Positions 26,398-34,445 of a DNA stretch of 37,537 bases are shown here, piece by piece. Made by a program: the position numbers and the translations under genes. The DNA lies in the NCBI GenBank assembly GCA_038200385.1, contig JBBPYA010000338.1:1-37537 (forward strand), in the 5' to 3' direction. The notes below the pieces were generated by a model. That model did no database searches, had not been told where the DNA came from, and saw only the letters and a list, made by a program, of their open reading frames with translations. The DNA comes from JBBPYA01 sp038200385 (GTDB lineage: Bacteria > Actinomycetota > Actinomycetes > Mycobacteriales > Geodermatophilaceae). Every line of letters begins with the position of its first letter. Position 1 is the stretch's first letter.

Positions 26398-27812
26398 GAG
26401 GTGGACGTCCCTTCGATCAGGCCGAGACGACTGGACAGGTCCGAACGAAGCGCCCGGCCGGGGTCCATCGCGTCGCGGGTCAGCCGCCACTGCGGCAACC
26501 GGGGGTACATCGTCTCGACCACGTCGGGACGCAGCCGGGAATCCTTGGCGAGGTAGACCCGCCCGCCGGCAGCGGCGACGTCCCCGTCGAGCCGGTCCAG
26601 GAGCCGGTGAAGTCCGGGGTCGCCGTCGGGCAGGTCCAACGCCAGGCTCCAGCCCGGCATCGGGAAGGAGAGCAGGCCGCAACCGTGCCGCCGAAATCGT
26701 TTGAGCACCGCGAGGTACGGCGGGTGCCCGGCGCGGGCCAGCTGCTGCAGCACGTCGGCGACCAGCTCCTGAGCCGAGTCGGGTACGACGAACTGGTACT
26801 GCAGGAACCCTTGGCGGCCATACCACGCGGGCCAGTCCGCCACCCGGTCCAGGGGGTGCAGCGCCGGGCCAATGTCGCGCAGGTGCGGGCGGCCGCGACG
26901 GCGCGCCCGATGCCAGCGAGCGGTGTTCGCCGTTGCCACGAGGCGGGGCCGCAACAGCGCCCCCGCGAGCGCCGCGGGTACGTGTCGCGAGCCGGCGTCC
27001 GGGGTGTCGTAGGGACGGGCCCGCTGACCGGCCGGCAGGTCCGACACACTCGCACCGTCCACGGCCGTGATCTCGCCGCGGCCGAACCGGGAGCCGGCGG
27101 CGAACCCGTCGATCCAGGCCGCCACGTGCTCGGCCCGACTGTCCTCCACTGCGGCGAAGACGGCCGAGAGGTTGCCGACGCGGTGCCGCGTCTCGCGCAC
27201 CCACGCAGTCTCCGCGTGCTGCAGCTGGAGAGTGACGCTGGCGATGATGCCGGTCAGGCCCATCCCCCCGGCGGTGGCGAGGAAGGCGGCCTCGTCGCGT
27301 TCCCGGCTGATCTCGTGCAGCCGCCCGTCGGACGTGACGAGTTCGAACGCAGCCACGTGCTGGGCGAAGGTGCCCGCAGTGCCCTCGTTCTTGCCGTGCA
27401 CGTCGGCAGCGAGAGCCCCACCCAGGGTCACCCGGCCGGTTCCGGGCAGCACCGGCGGGATCCACCCCAGGGGCAGCACCCGCTGCATCAGGGTGTCCAG
27501 CGCCAGTCCGGCCTCGGCCTGGATCAGGCCGCCTCCCGGCCGGAAGGCGACGGTGCGTTGGCAGCGGGTCAGGTCCAGGACGGTTCCCCCGTCCACAGCC
27601 GCGGCGTCACCGTAGGCGCGGCCGAGGCCGCGGCCGAGGAACGGCGGCGGGCAGCGCTGCACCAGCTCCTCGATCTCCGCCACGGTGCGGGGCTGCAGCA
27701 CGGTGCTGTTGGCGACGGTGTTCCGTCCCCAGCCGCGCAATTCGACCGGGTCCGGTCCGGAGGGGGCGGGGTGGGAGCCTCCCGACCGACGGGCATGCAT
27801 TTGCGCGGTCAT
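26394..27812 (-). CDS. dprE1: DprE1-like decaprenylphosphoryl-ribose 2-oxidase
   Basis: A 472-residue FAD oxidoreductase matching M. tuberculosis DprE1 (461 residues) in many blocks: FLGRGLGRAYGDAA, VLPGTGRVTLGGALAADVHGKN, GFLQYQFVVP, LSFPMPGWSLALDLP and VYLAKDSRL. It oxidises the 2-hydroxyl of decaprenylphosphoryl-ribose. In the segment equal to GWNICVDFP of M. tuberculosis, Cys387 is Ala (A391 here) and Asn385 is Ser; the Lys equal to Lys418 is kept. The ATG at 27812 has GGAGG eight bases upstream; a start at 27833 is less likely. It is the first gene of a four-gene operon, divergent from a two-component system. Confidence 0.92.
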   Translation of the reverse strand: MTAQMHARRSGGSHPAPSGPDPVELRGWGRNTVANSTVLQPRTVAEIEELVQRCPPPFLGRGLGRAYGDAAAVDGGTVLDLTRCQRTVAFRPGGGLIQAEAGLALDTLMQRVLPLGWIPPVLPGTGRVTLGGALAADVHGKNEGTAGTFAQHVAAFELVTSDGRLHEISRERDEAAFLATAGGMGLTGIIASVTLQLQHAETAWVRETRHRVGNLSAVFAAVEDSRAEHVAAWIDGFAAGSRFGRGEITAVDGASVSDLPAGQRARPYDTPDAGSRHVPAALAGALLRPRLVATANTARWHRARRRGRPHLRDIGPALHPLDRVADWPAWYGRQGFLQYQFVVPDSAQELVADVLQQLARAGHPPYLAVLKRFRRHGCGLLSFPMPGWSLALDLPDGDPGLHRLLDRLDGDVAAAGGRVYLAKDSRLRPDVVETMYPRLPQWRLTRDAMDPGRALRSDLSSRLGLIEGTSTS

Positions 27813-27997
27813 CCGCGCCACCTCCTTCTCCACCCTCGCCGGACCCTGGCCTGACCGCCGACGCTAGGAGCGCACCGGTAGTCGGGGAGCCAGAGCCGGG
27901 TTAGCGCACGGACAACGCGCCCAGGCTGGCGTCCACCACCGCCCCTGGCGGCAGGCGGGCCGCCTCTACAGTGGGGCGTGGCCGGCCGGAGACGCTG

Positions 27998-28702
27998 ATG
28001 CGGATCTTGATCGTCGACGACGAGCCGGCGGTGTGCGACTCGCTGGCGCGGACCCTGCGATTCGAGGGGTACTCGGTGTCGATCGCCGGCGACGGGGTGC
28101 GCGCGCTCGCTGCGTTGCGGGCAGACCCCCCCGACGGGGTCATCCTGGACATGATGATGCCGGTGCTCGGCGGCCTGGACACCTGCCGGGTGCTGCGGGC
28201 CGAAGGCAACGCGGTACCGGTTCTGATGCTCACCGCGCGCTCGGACGTCGCCGACCGGGTCGCCGGTCTGGACGCGGGAGCCGACGACTACCTGGTGAAG
28301 CCGTTCTCGCTGCAGGAGCTGCTGGCCCGGCTGCGGGCGATGCTGCGCCGGACCGGCTATGCCGCCGAAGCCGCGGCCGGCGCCGCCCGGCCGTCGGCTG
28401 ACCTGCGCTTCGCCGACCTCGTCCTGGCCCCGGACACCCGCGAGGTGGCGCGGGCGGGTCGGCCGCTGGAGTTGACCAGGACCGAGTTCGCGATCCTCGA
28501 GGCATTCCTCCGCCGGCCGCGGGTCGTGCTGACCCGGGCGGTGATGTTCGAGCAGGTGTGGGGCTACGACTTCGGCCCCGGCTCGAACAGCCTCGACGTC
28601 TACATCAGCTACCTGCGTCGCAAGCTGGAGGCGCAGGGGGAACCGCGGTTGCTGCACACCGTCCGCGGGGTGGGCTACGTGCTGCGCGAGGAGAGCCGGT
28701 GA
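27998..28702 (+). CDS. OmpR-family response regulator (MprA/TcrA-like)
   Basis: A 234-residue regulator with acidic pair D7/D8, phosphoacceptor D51 (GVILDMMMPVLGG) and DDYLVKPFSL. The effector domain contains ELTRTEFAILEAFLRRPRVVLTR, WGYDFGPGSNSLDVYISYLRRKLE and HTVRGVGYVLRE, close to mycobacterial MprA-type regulators. The ATG at 27998 starts directly at MRILIVDDEP, and an upstream ATG at 27971 adds only basic residues. The stop overlaps the kinase start (GTGA). A TACAGT hexamer at 27967-27972 might be the -10 element. The gene is divergent from dprE1, so the system may control cell-envelope genes on both sides (inference). Confidence 0.93.
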   Translation: MRILIVDDEPAVCDSLARTLRFEGYSVSIAGDGVRALAALRADPPDGVILDMMMPVLGGLDTCRVLRAEGNAVPVLMLTARSDVADRVAGLDAGADDYLVKPFSLQELLARLRAMLRRTGYAAEAAAGAARPSADLRFADLVLAPDTREVARAGRPLELTRTEFAILEAFLRRPRVVLTRAVMFEQVWGYDFGPGSNSLDVYISYLRRKLEAQGEPRLLHTVRGVGYVLREESR

Positions 28703-30150
28703 AACTGCGGGTCCGGGGCCCGCGTCGATGGGCCGACCTGTCCCTGCGCGGCCGGTTGACCGTCTTCGCCGCCGCCGCGGTCGCGATCGCGGTGGTCGCG
28801 GTCGCCTCCTCGTCGTGGTTCATCATCCGGGGCCGGCTCTACCAGGATCTGGACGCGCAGTTGGCCTCCTCGGTGCAGCTGGCCGCCCGGTCGACGAACG
28901 CCACCGATGCCCTGGACAGCCTGCTGTCGGTCAATCCGCCGAACGCGAAATCCTCGCCCGGCCCGCCGGGCTCCCTGGTCGTGCAGTTCCTGGACTCCAA
29001 CGGCAGGGTGCGCTCGGCAGCGACGACCGGGGACCAGACCCCCGCTCTTCCGGTAACCGCGGGGGCCCGGGCGGTCGCCGCCGGCACCCCGACCTCCGAT
29101 GTCGAGACCGTCCCCGTCAAGGATCGTCGCTACCGGGTGTGGACGGTGGCCGTCGACGGCGGCGCGGTCGCGCTGGGCAGCAACACCGGCGGGATCGAGG
29201 AGGCCTTGGGCGAGCTGGCCGCCATCAACGCCGTCGTCGCCGTCATCGGGACCCTGCTCGCCGCGTTCGTGGGATGGATGGTGGCGCGGGCCGCCCTGCG
29301 GCCGGTGGATTCGTTGATCCACGCCGTCGAGCGGGTGAGCAGCACCCAGGACCTGACCGGGTCCATCGATGTCCGGGGTGACGGGGAGATCGGCCAGCTG
29401 GTGATCGCCTTCAACGGGATGCTGGCCGCGCTGACCTCCTCGCGGACCGCTCAGCGCCGGCTGGTCGAGGACGCCGGGCACGAGTTGCGTACGCCGCTGA
29501 CCAGCATCCGCAACAACATCGAGTTGCTGATCTACGCCTCGGGCACGGACTCCGGGCGGACCCTGCCGGAGCAGGACCGTGAGCAGTTGCTGGCCGATGT
29601 CGGGGAGCAGACCGTCGAGCTGACCACCATGATCGACGAGCTCATCGAACTGGCCAAGGAGGACGCCGTACCCGAGCCGTTCGACCAGGTCGATCTCGCC
29701 GATGTCGTGCAGGCCGCCGTCGACCGGGCCCGGCTCGGGACCTGGCCGGTCCGCTTCGAGCTGGACTGTGCCGCCGCTCCCGTCCTCGGTCGACGGGTCT
29801 CCCTCGAACGCGCGGTGTGCAACCTGCTGTACAACGCGGCCAAGTGGAGCCCGGCCGGTGGCCTGGTCCGGGCGGAGGTACGCCGCGCCGGACCGTGGGC
29901 CTCCCTCACCGTGTCCGACGACGGACCGGGGATCGCCGAGATCGACCGGCCGCACGTCTTCGAACGCTTCTACCGGGCCGACACCGCCCGCGCCCTGCCC
30001 GGATCGGGTCTCGGGCTGGCCATCGTCGAGCAGGTCGTGTCGATCCACCACGGCACGGCGGACGTCGACCGGTCGGCCTCTGGTGGTGCGCTGGTGCGGA
30101 TCACGCTGCCGACGGCGGACGCCTGGGCCGATCCTCACCCAAACGCCTGA
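28699..30150 (+). CDS. Membrane sensor histidine kinase (MprB-like)
   Basis: A 483-residue kinase. One membrane helix lies near residues 18-44 and a second near 173-195, with an extracytoplasmic sensor of about 130 residues between them. A HAMP linker follows (about 195-250), then the dimerisation box with H261 (EDAGHELRTPLTSIRNN). The ATPase domain has the N box (NLLYNAAKWSP), G1 (VSDDGPGIAE), F (FERFYRAD) and G2 (GSGLGLAIVEQ). It overlaps the regulator gene by four bases, so the two form a cognate pair. The sensed signal is unknown; envelope stress is suggested by the MprAB-like architecture. Confidence 0.93.
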   Translation: MKLRVRGPRRWADLSLRGRLTVFAAAAVAIAVVAVASSSWFIIRGRLYQDLDAQLASSVQLAARSTNATDALDSLLSVNPPNAKSSPGPPGSLVVQFLDSNGRVRSAATTGDQTPALPVTAGARAVAAGTPTSDVETVPVKDRRYRVWTVAVDGGAVALGSNTGGIEEALGELAAINAVVAVIGTLLAAFVGWMVARAALRPVDSLIHAVERVSSTQDLTGSIDVRGDGEIGQLVIAFNGMLAALTSSRTAQRRLVEDAGHELRTPLTSIRNNIELLIYASGTDSGRTLPEQDREQLLADVGEQTVELTTMIDELIELAKEDAVPEPFDQVDLADVVQAAVDRARLGTWPVRFELDCAAAPVLGRRVSLERAVCNLLYNAAKWSPAGGLVRAEVRRAGPWASLTVSDDGPGIAEIDRPHVFERFYRADTARALPGSGLGLAIVEQVVSIHHGTADVDRSASGGALVRITLPTADAWADPHPNA

Positions 30151-30155
30151 CAATC

Positions 30156-30172
30156 TTCATCGTTCTCTCATC
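30156..30172 (+). promoter_or_regulatory. Candidate response-regulator site (direct repeats, 11-base pitch)
   Basis: In the 44-base gap before the DUF998 gene, TCATC occurs at 30157-30161 and again at 30168-30172, exactly 11 bases apart. OmpR-family regulators usually bind head-to-tail repeats with this spacing. The upstream regulator at 27998-28702 is the obvious candidate to bind. Confidence 0.35.
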
Positions 30173-30194
30173 CGCGGCGCCGACGCTTGAGTCC

Positions 30195-30950
30195 ATGAGC
30201 ACCTGTGAGCTGCCGCGTGCCGGCCTGCCTCAGCTGCCGGACCCCGGATCACGGGCGGCGCTGCTCGGGCGAGCCGCGATCCTGGCCGCAATGGCGGCCC
30301 TGGGAATCGGCGGCTACCTGAGCCTGGCCCTGAGCGGGCGGCTCAGCCCGGTCTCCGGGGTCCTCAGCGCGTCGGTGTACTTCGGTGCCGGACGATGGCT
30401 GCTCATCGCCGCGGTGGCGCTGCTGGCGGTCAGCGGGATCCTGCTGCTGCTGGCGTGGCGGGCCGCCTCCCTCCCGCTGACCGCGCGGGCCCGCACCGGG
30501 CTGACGCTGTGGGTCACCGGGCTGGTTCTCGTGGGACTCGTTCCCTCGGACCCGACCGGCACCGCTTCGACCACGGCCGGACTGGTGCACCGGGACGCCG
30601 GCGCCCTGTTCCTCAGCTGCCTGCCCCTGGCCGGGTGGGAGCTGCGCAACGGGATGCGTGGGGACCCGCGGCTGCTGGCTGGCGCCCGCCGGGTCGGGCT
30701 GGTGGTCCTGGTCGCAGCCGTCACGGCCGCGACGTTCGGGATCGGGGTGCTCAGCGAGCCGGCCCCCGGAAGCCGCCTGCCGGTCACCTTCCCGGCCGAC
30801 GTCCGGGGGCTGCTGGAGCGGGTGGCGATGGTGGCCGAGGTCGCTGTCGTCGTCCTGCTCGCCCGGGTGGCCGTCGATTCCTCCGGCCGGCTCCGCCTCA
30901 CGGATCGGCACCTCCCGGTCGGGGCGCTCCTCGAGGGGGGCCGGCGGTGA
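30195..30950 (+). CDS. DUF998 family membrane protein
   Basis: A 251-residue integral membrane protein with about six helices. The DUF998 features are PVSGVLSASVYFGAGRW-like text after helix one, a conserved loop VGLVPSDPTGTASTTAGLVHRDAG, and LAGWELRN. The biochemical role of DUF998 is not established. The ATG at 30195 lacks a strong ribosome site. The stop overlaps the next start (GTGA), so it is coupled to the DMT-GT4 fusion gene and may act with it in lipid or glycan metabolism at the membrane. Confidence 0.8.
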   Translation: MSTCELPRAGLPQLPDPGSRAALLGRAAILAAMAALGIGGYLSLALSGRLSPVSGVLSASVYFGAGRWLLIAAVALLAVSGILLLLAWRAASLPLTARARTGLTLWVTGLVLVGLVPSDPTGTASTTAGLVHRDAGALFLSCLPLAGWELRNGMRGDPRLLAGARRVGLVVLVAAVTAATFGIGVLSEPAPGSRLPVTFPADVRGLLERVAMVAEVAVVVLLARVAVDSSGRLRLTDRHLPVGALLEGGRR

Positions 30951-33037
30951 CCGGGGCGACGCTGGCCGCCATCGGCCTGGCCGTCCTCGCAGCCATCGGC
31001 TTCGCGGTGGCCACCTGCCTGCAGCACGGCGCGGTCCGGGCCGGTTCGGACCACCATCCGCAGCGGCGCACCGCGGTACGAAGGCTGCTGCGCTCCCGCC
31101 GATGGCTCGTCGGCGGAGCCCTGGCCAGCTCGGCCGCCACGTTGCATGTCGTCGCGCTGTCCCTCGCGCCGGTCGCCGTCGTCCAGCCGGTGGGCACGCT
31201 CAGTCTTGCCATCATCGTGCTGATCGGGATCCGGTCCGGCGCCGTCACGGCCACGCCGAGGGTCCTCGGCGGTGTCGCCGCGGTGGCGATCGGGACCACC
31301 GCATTCGTCGCGGCGACCTCGGCGTCCACGGCAGCCGTGCCGCTCGTGCCGGGCGGGACGGGATTCGTGCAGGCAGCGGTGCTCGGCACGCTGGTCGTCG
31401 CGGCCGCCGGGCTGCGCGCGGGCGGTCGGATCCGGTGCGCGCTGCTGGCCACCGCGACCGCGGCCGCCTTCGGGATCGGTGCGGTCCTGATCCGGGCCGC
31501 GGTGCTGTCCCTCACCGCGGCCGGGCCGGCCTCCGCGCTGCCCCTCGCGGCCGAAGCCGTCGTCGTGCTGCTCACCGGCTGCTGGCTGCTGCAGCAGGCC
31601 TACGCCGCCGGGCCGCCGGGGGTCGTCGTGGCCATCACGAACGTCGTCGACCCGTTCACCGCGGTGGTCCTGAGCGGAACCGTGCTCGGGGTGGCCGCCA
31701 CCGGCGAATCCGTGCGAATCCTGCAACTGCTCGCCGGCGCGGTAGCCGTCGGCGGAGTCGCCGCGCTGGCCCGGTCGATCCCCGATCCGCGACCGGCTCC
31801 GATCTCGCCGCAGCAGGACGTCCGACCGGTGGCCGCGCAGCGGATCCTGATCTGCGCCGACACCTTCCCGCCCGACGTCAACGGCGCGGCCAACTTCGCG
31901 GCCCGGCTGGCCGGAGGGCTGGCCCACGCCGGCCGGGAGGTCCACGTGCTGTGCCCCGCAGCGGATCCCCGGGCCGTCGGCGTCCCGGACCCACGGATCA
32001 CCGTGCACTCCGTGCCGTCCCGGCGTACGCCGTTCCACCCGACGTTCCGCGTCAGCACCCCGTGGACGGCCCGCCGGTCCGTCGCCGCGCTGCTGGACCG
32101 GGTCCGGCCCGACGTCGTCCATGTGCAGTCGCATTTCGGCGTCGGGAGGGCGGCGCTGCGGGTCGCCGGTCGCCGCGGCATCCCGGTCGTCGCGACGAAC
32201 CACTTCATGCCCGACAACCTGCTCGGATACGCCCCGATCCTCCGACCGCTGCACGCCACGATCGCGCGGTGGGCCTGGCGCGACCTGATCCGGGTGTTCG
32301 CCGGCGCGCGGCTGGTCACCGCGCCCACCCCCCGAGCGGTGCAACTGCTGCGGGACAACGGCTGGAGCAGGCCGGCGCGGGCCATCTCCTGCGGGATCGA
32401 CCTCGAACGGTACGCCGGCGCCCGGACCGTGCCGGCCTTCCCCGGGCGGCCGATGTCGGTCCTGTTCGTCGGCCGGCTGGACGCGGAGAAGCACGTCGAC
32501 GAGCTGATCCACGCGCTCGCCCTGCTCCCGGCCGGCGTCCAGGTCCGGGCGGACATCGTCGGGCGAGGGACCTGCGCCCGCGACCTCGCCGAGCTGGCCG
32601 AGCGGCTGCACGTCAGCGACCGGGTGCGGCTGCACGGGCTGCTCAGCGACGGCGACCTGATCGCCGCCTACCGGGACGCCGACGTGTTCTGCATGCCGGG
32701 CACCGCGGAGTTGCAGAGCCTGGCCACCATGGAGGCGATGGCCTCCGCCCTGCCGGTCGTCGCGGCCGACGCGATGGCCCTGCCGCACCTGGTCCGGCCC
32801 GGGATCAACGGCTGGCTCTACCCGCCCGGTGACGTGGCCGCCCTGAGCCGGCACCTCGAGGCGCTGGCGCGCTCTCCCGAGCAGCGATCGGTCCTCGGCC
32901 GACGCAGCCTCGACCTGATCGCCACGCACGGCCTGGCCGCTACGCTCGAGGCGTTCCAGGACGGCTACGCCGAGGCGATGCACACCGGCCCGATCCTCGC
33001 CGGGACCGGTCCGGCGCTCGTGTCCGCGCGCAGCTGA
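30947..33037 (+). CDS. DMT-like membrane domain fused to GT4 glycosyltransferase
   Basis: A 696-residue fusion. Residues 1-280 form about nine or ten helices resembling DMT/NIPA-like permeases (AAIGFAVATCLQHGAVRAG; HVVALSLAPVAVVQPVGTLSLAIIVLIG; ITNVVDPFTAVVLSGTVLG). After a proline-rich linker (PDPRPAPISPQQDV), residues 300-680 are a GT-B glycosyltransferase of family 4: ILICADTFPPDVNGAANFAARLA, DVVHVQSHFGVG, SVLFVGRLDAEKHVDELI, and the E588-x7-E596 donor motif (AELQSLATMEAMA). The frame is unbroken. The glycosyltransferase likely uses a nucleotide sugar and a lipid-linked acceptor, and the membrane part could bind or flip it. GAGGGG precedes the GTG start. Confidence 0.85.
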   Translation: MTGATLAAIGLAVLAAIGFAVATCLQHGAVRAGSDHHPQRRTAVRRLLRSRRWLVGGALASSAATLHVVALSLAPVAVVQPVGTLSLAIIVLIGIRSGAVTATPRVLGGVAAVAIGTTAFVAATSASTAAVPLVPGGTGFVQAAVLGTLVVAAAGLRAGGRIRCALLATATAAAFGIGAVLIRAAVLSLTAAGPASALPLAAEAVVVLLTGCWLLQQAYAAGPPGVVVAITNVVDPFTAVVLSGTVLGVAATGESVRILQLLAGAVAVGGVAALARSIPDPRPAPISPQQDVRPVAAQRILICADTFPPDVNGAANFAARLAGGLAHAGREVHVLCPAADPRAVGVPDPRITVHSVPSRRTPFHPTFRVSTPWTARRSVAALLDRVRPDVVHVQSHFGVGRAALRVAGRRGIPVVATNHFMPDNLLGYAPILRPLHATIARWAWRDLIRVFAGARLVTAPTPRAVQLLRDNGWSRPARAISCGIDLERYAGARTVPAFPGRPMSVLFVGRLDAEKHVDELIHALALLPAGVQVRADIVGRGTCARDLAELAERLHVSDRVRLHGLLSDGDLIAAYRDADVFCMPGTAELQSLATMEAMASALPVVAADAMALPHLVRPGINGWLYPPGDVAALSRHLEALARSPEQRSVLGRRSLDLIATHGLAATLEAFQDGYAEAMHTGPILAGTGPALVSARS

Positions 33038-33074
33038 GGCAACCGCAGGTCGTCAGCCGGCACGGAGGGTGCTC

Positions 33075-34367
33075 GTGCGTTCCAGGATCACCAACGCCTC
33101 GGTGCTCGCCACGATCGTGGCCCTGCTGCTGTTCGGCGTCCCGCTGGCGCTGACCGCGGCAACCATCAACCGGGCCAATGAACGTGGGGAGCTGCAACGG
33201 CTGGCGCTGCGCGCCGGCAGCGGCATCGACCCCAGCGTGGGTCGCAACGAGCCGATCGAGCTGCCGAGTACCGAGGCCAATGTGATCGTCGGCGTGTACG
33301 GCACCGACGGTCAGCTGGTCAGCGGTGCCGGCCCGACCACCGGCGACGCGGCCGTGGCCAGCGCCCTGCGCGGCTCGTACGGCGACGGAGTGATCATCGG
33401 TGACCAGACCGTCGTCGCCGTACCGGTCCGCTCAGGGGAGACGGTTGTCGCAGCCATTCGGGCGGCGTCGCCGACGGCTATCGTCACCGACCGGACGCAG
33501 CTGACCTGGCTGGCGATGGCCGGGTTGGCGCTGATCGCCGTGGGGGGCGCCGCGGTGATCGCCCGGCTGCAGGCGCGGCGGCTGGCCGCGCCCATGGAGC
33601 GGGTCGCCACGGTGGCCGCGGCCCTGGGCCAGGGCGACCTGCAATCCCGCGCCGCCTCGAGCGGCATCGCCGAGATCGACGCCGTCGCGGCGGCGCTGAA
33701 CGACTCGGCGGACCGGCTCGCACGGATGCTCGAGCACGAGCGGTCGTTTGCCGCCGACGCCTCCCACCAGTTGCGTACCCCGCTGACCGGCCTGCGGTGG
33801 ACGCTGGAGTCCGCGCTGGCCGACCCCGACGCCGATCTGCGCGCCGCCGCCACCGCGGCCATCGCCGGCGCGGACTCGATGGAGCGTGCGGTGACCGAGC
33901 TGCTCGTCCTGACCCGGGCGAGCGGGCACCGGCCCACGACAGACCTGGCTCCGCTGTTGGCCGAGCTGCAAGCGCAGTGGCACGGGATGCTCGCCGCGTC
34001 CGGGCGGCCGTTGGAGTTCCGCGTACGCGGCCGCCCCCCGCAGGTCGCCGCGGCGCCCGCGGCCATCAGGAACATCCTCGCGGTGCTCATCGACAACGCC
34101 CACCGGCACGGCCGCGGCACCGTTCAGGTGACCGTGCGGGAGGCCTCTGAGGCGGTGGCCGTCGACGTCGCCGACGAGGGGATCGCGCATCTGGATCCGG
34201 CCGGGATCTTCCGGCGCGGGATGTCCGGCGGGGTCGGGCACGGCCTGGGGCTGGCACTGGCTCGCCGGCTCGCCGAGGCCGAGCAGGGACGGCTCATCCT
34301 GGCGTCCACGTCGGGGCCAACGACTTTCACGCTGTTCCTGCCGGAGGCACGGTCCGACACCGGCTGA
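33075..34367 (+). CDS. Sensor histidine kinase without adjacent regulator
   Basis: A 430-residue kinase. Helices lie at about residues 8-30 and 143-163, with a short periplasmic sensor between. HAMP follows (about 165-220; RRLAAPMERVATVAAALGQGDL). The phosphorylated His is H231 (FAADASHQLRTPLTGLRW). The ATPase domain has LIDNAHRHG and GVGHGLGLALARR, but the G1 box is weakened (DVADEGIAHLD where DxGxG is expected), a known variation in this actinobacterial group. The GTG at 33075 has GGAGG six bases upstream; a GTG at 33069 is possible. No response regulator is next to it. The orphan at 22709-23422 is the best candidate partner in view. Confidence 0.9.
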   Translation: MRSRITNASVLATIVALLLFGVPLALTAATINRANERGELQRLALRAGSGIDPSVGRNEPIELPSTEANVIVGVYGTDGQLVSGAGPTTGDAAVASALRGSYGDGVIIGDQTVVAVPVRSGETVVAAIRAASPTAIVTDRTQLTWLAMAGLALIAVGGAAVIARLQARRLAAPMERVATVAAALGQGDLQSRAASSGIAEIDAVAAALNDSADRLARMLEHERSFAADASHQLRTPLTGLRWTLESALADPDADLRAAATAAIAGADSMERAVTELLVLTRASGHRPTTDLAPLLAELQAQWHGMLAASGRPLEFRVRGRPPQVAAAPAAIRNILAVLIDNAHRHGRGTVQVTVREASEAVAVDVADEGIAHLDPAGIFRRGMSGGVGHGLGLALARRLAEAEQGRLILASTSGPTTFTLFLPEARSDTG

Positions 34368-34396
34368 GCACGTCAGGTGCCGGGCTGGGACGCGCA

Positions 34397-34429
34397 ACGG
34401 CCGGTGACCCGTCGCAGGTCACCGGCCGT
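34397..34429. terminator. Bidirectional hairpin between convergent genes
   Basis: A perfect 13-base-pair stem (ACGGCCGGTGACC with GGTCACCGGCCGT) around a seven-base loop lies between the stops of the kinase and rpf genes, which face each other. It has no T-run, as is common for actinobacterial terminators. Confidence 0.8.
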
Positions 34430-34445
34430 CGACGGCCTTGCTGGA

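Noticed and set aside
30314..32983. An 889-codon minus-strand frame over DUF998 and the fusion gene
   Set aside because: Low-complexity Arg/Gly/Asp-rich text without a fold signal; the plus-strand genes explain the DNA.
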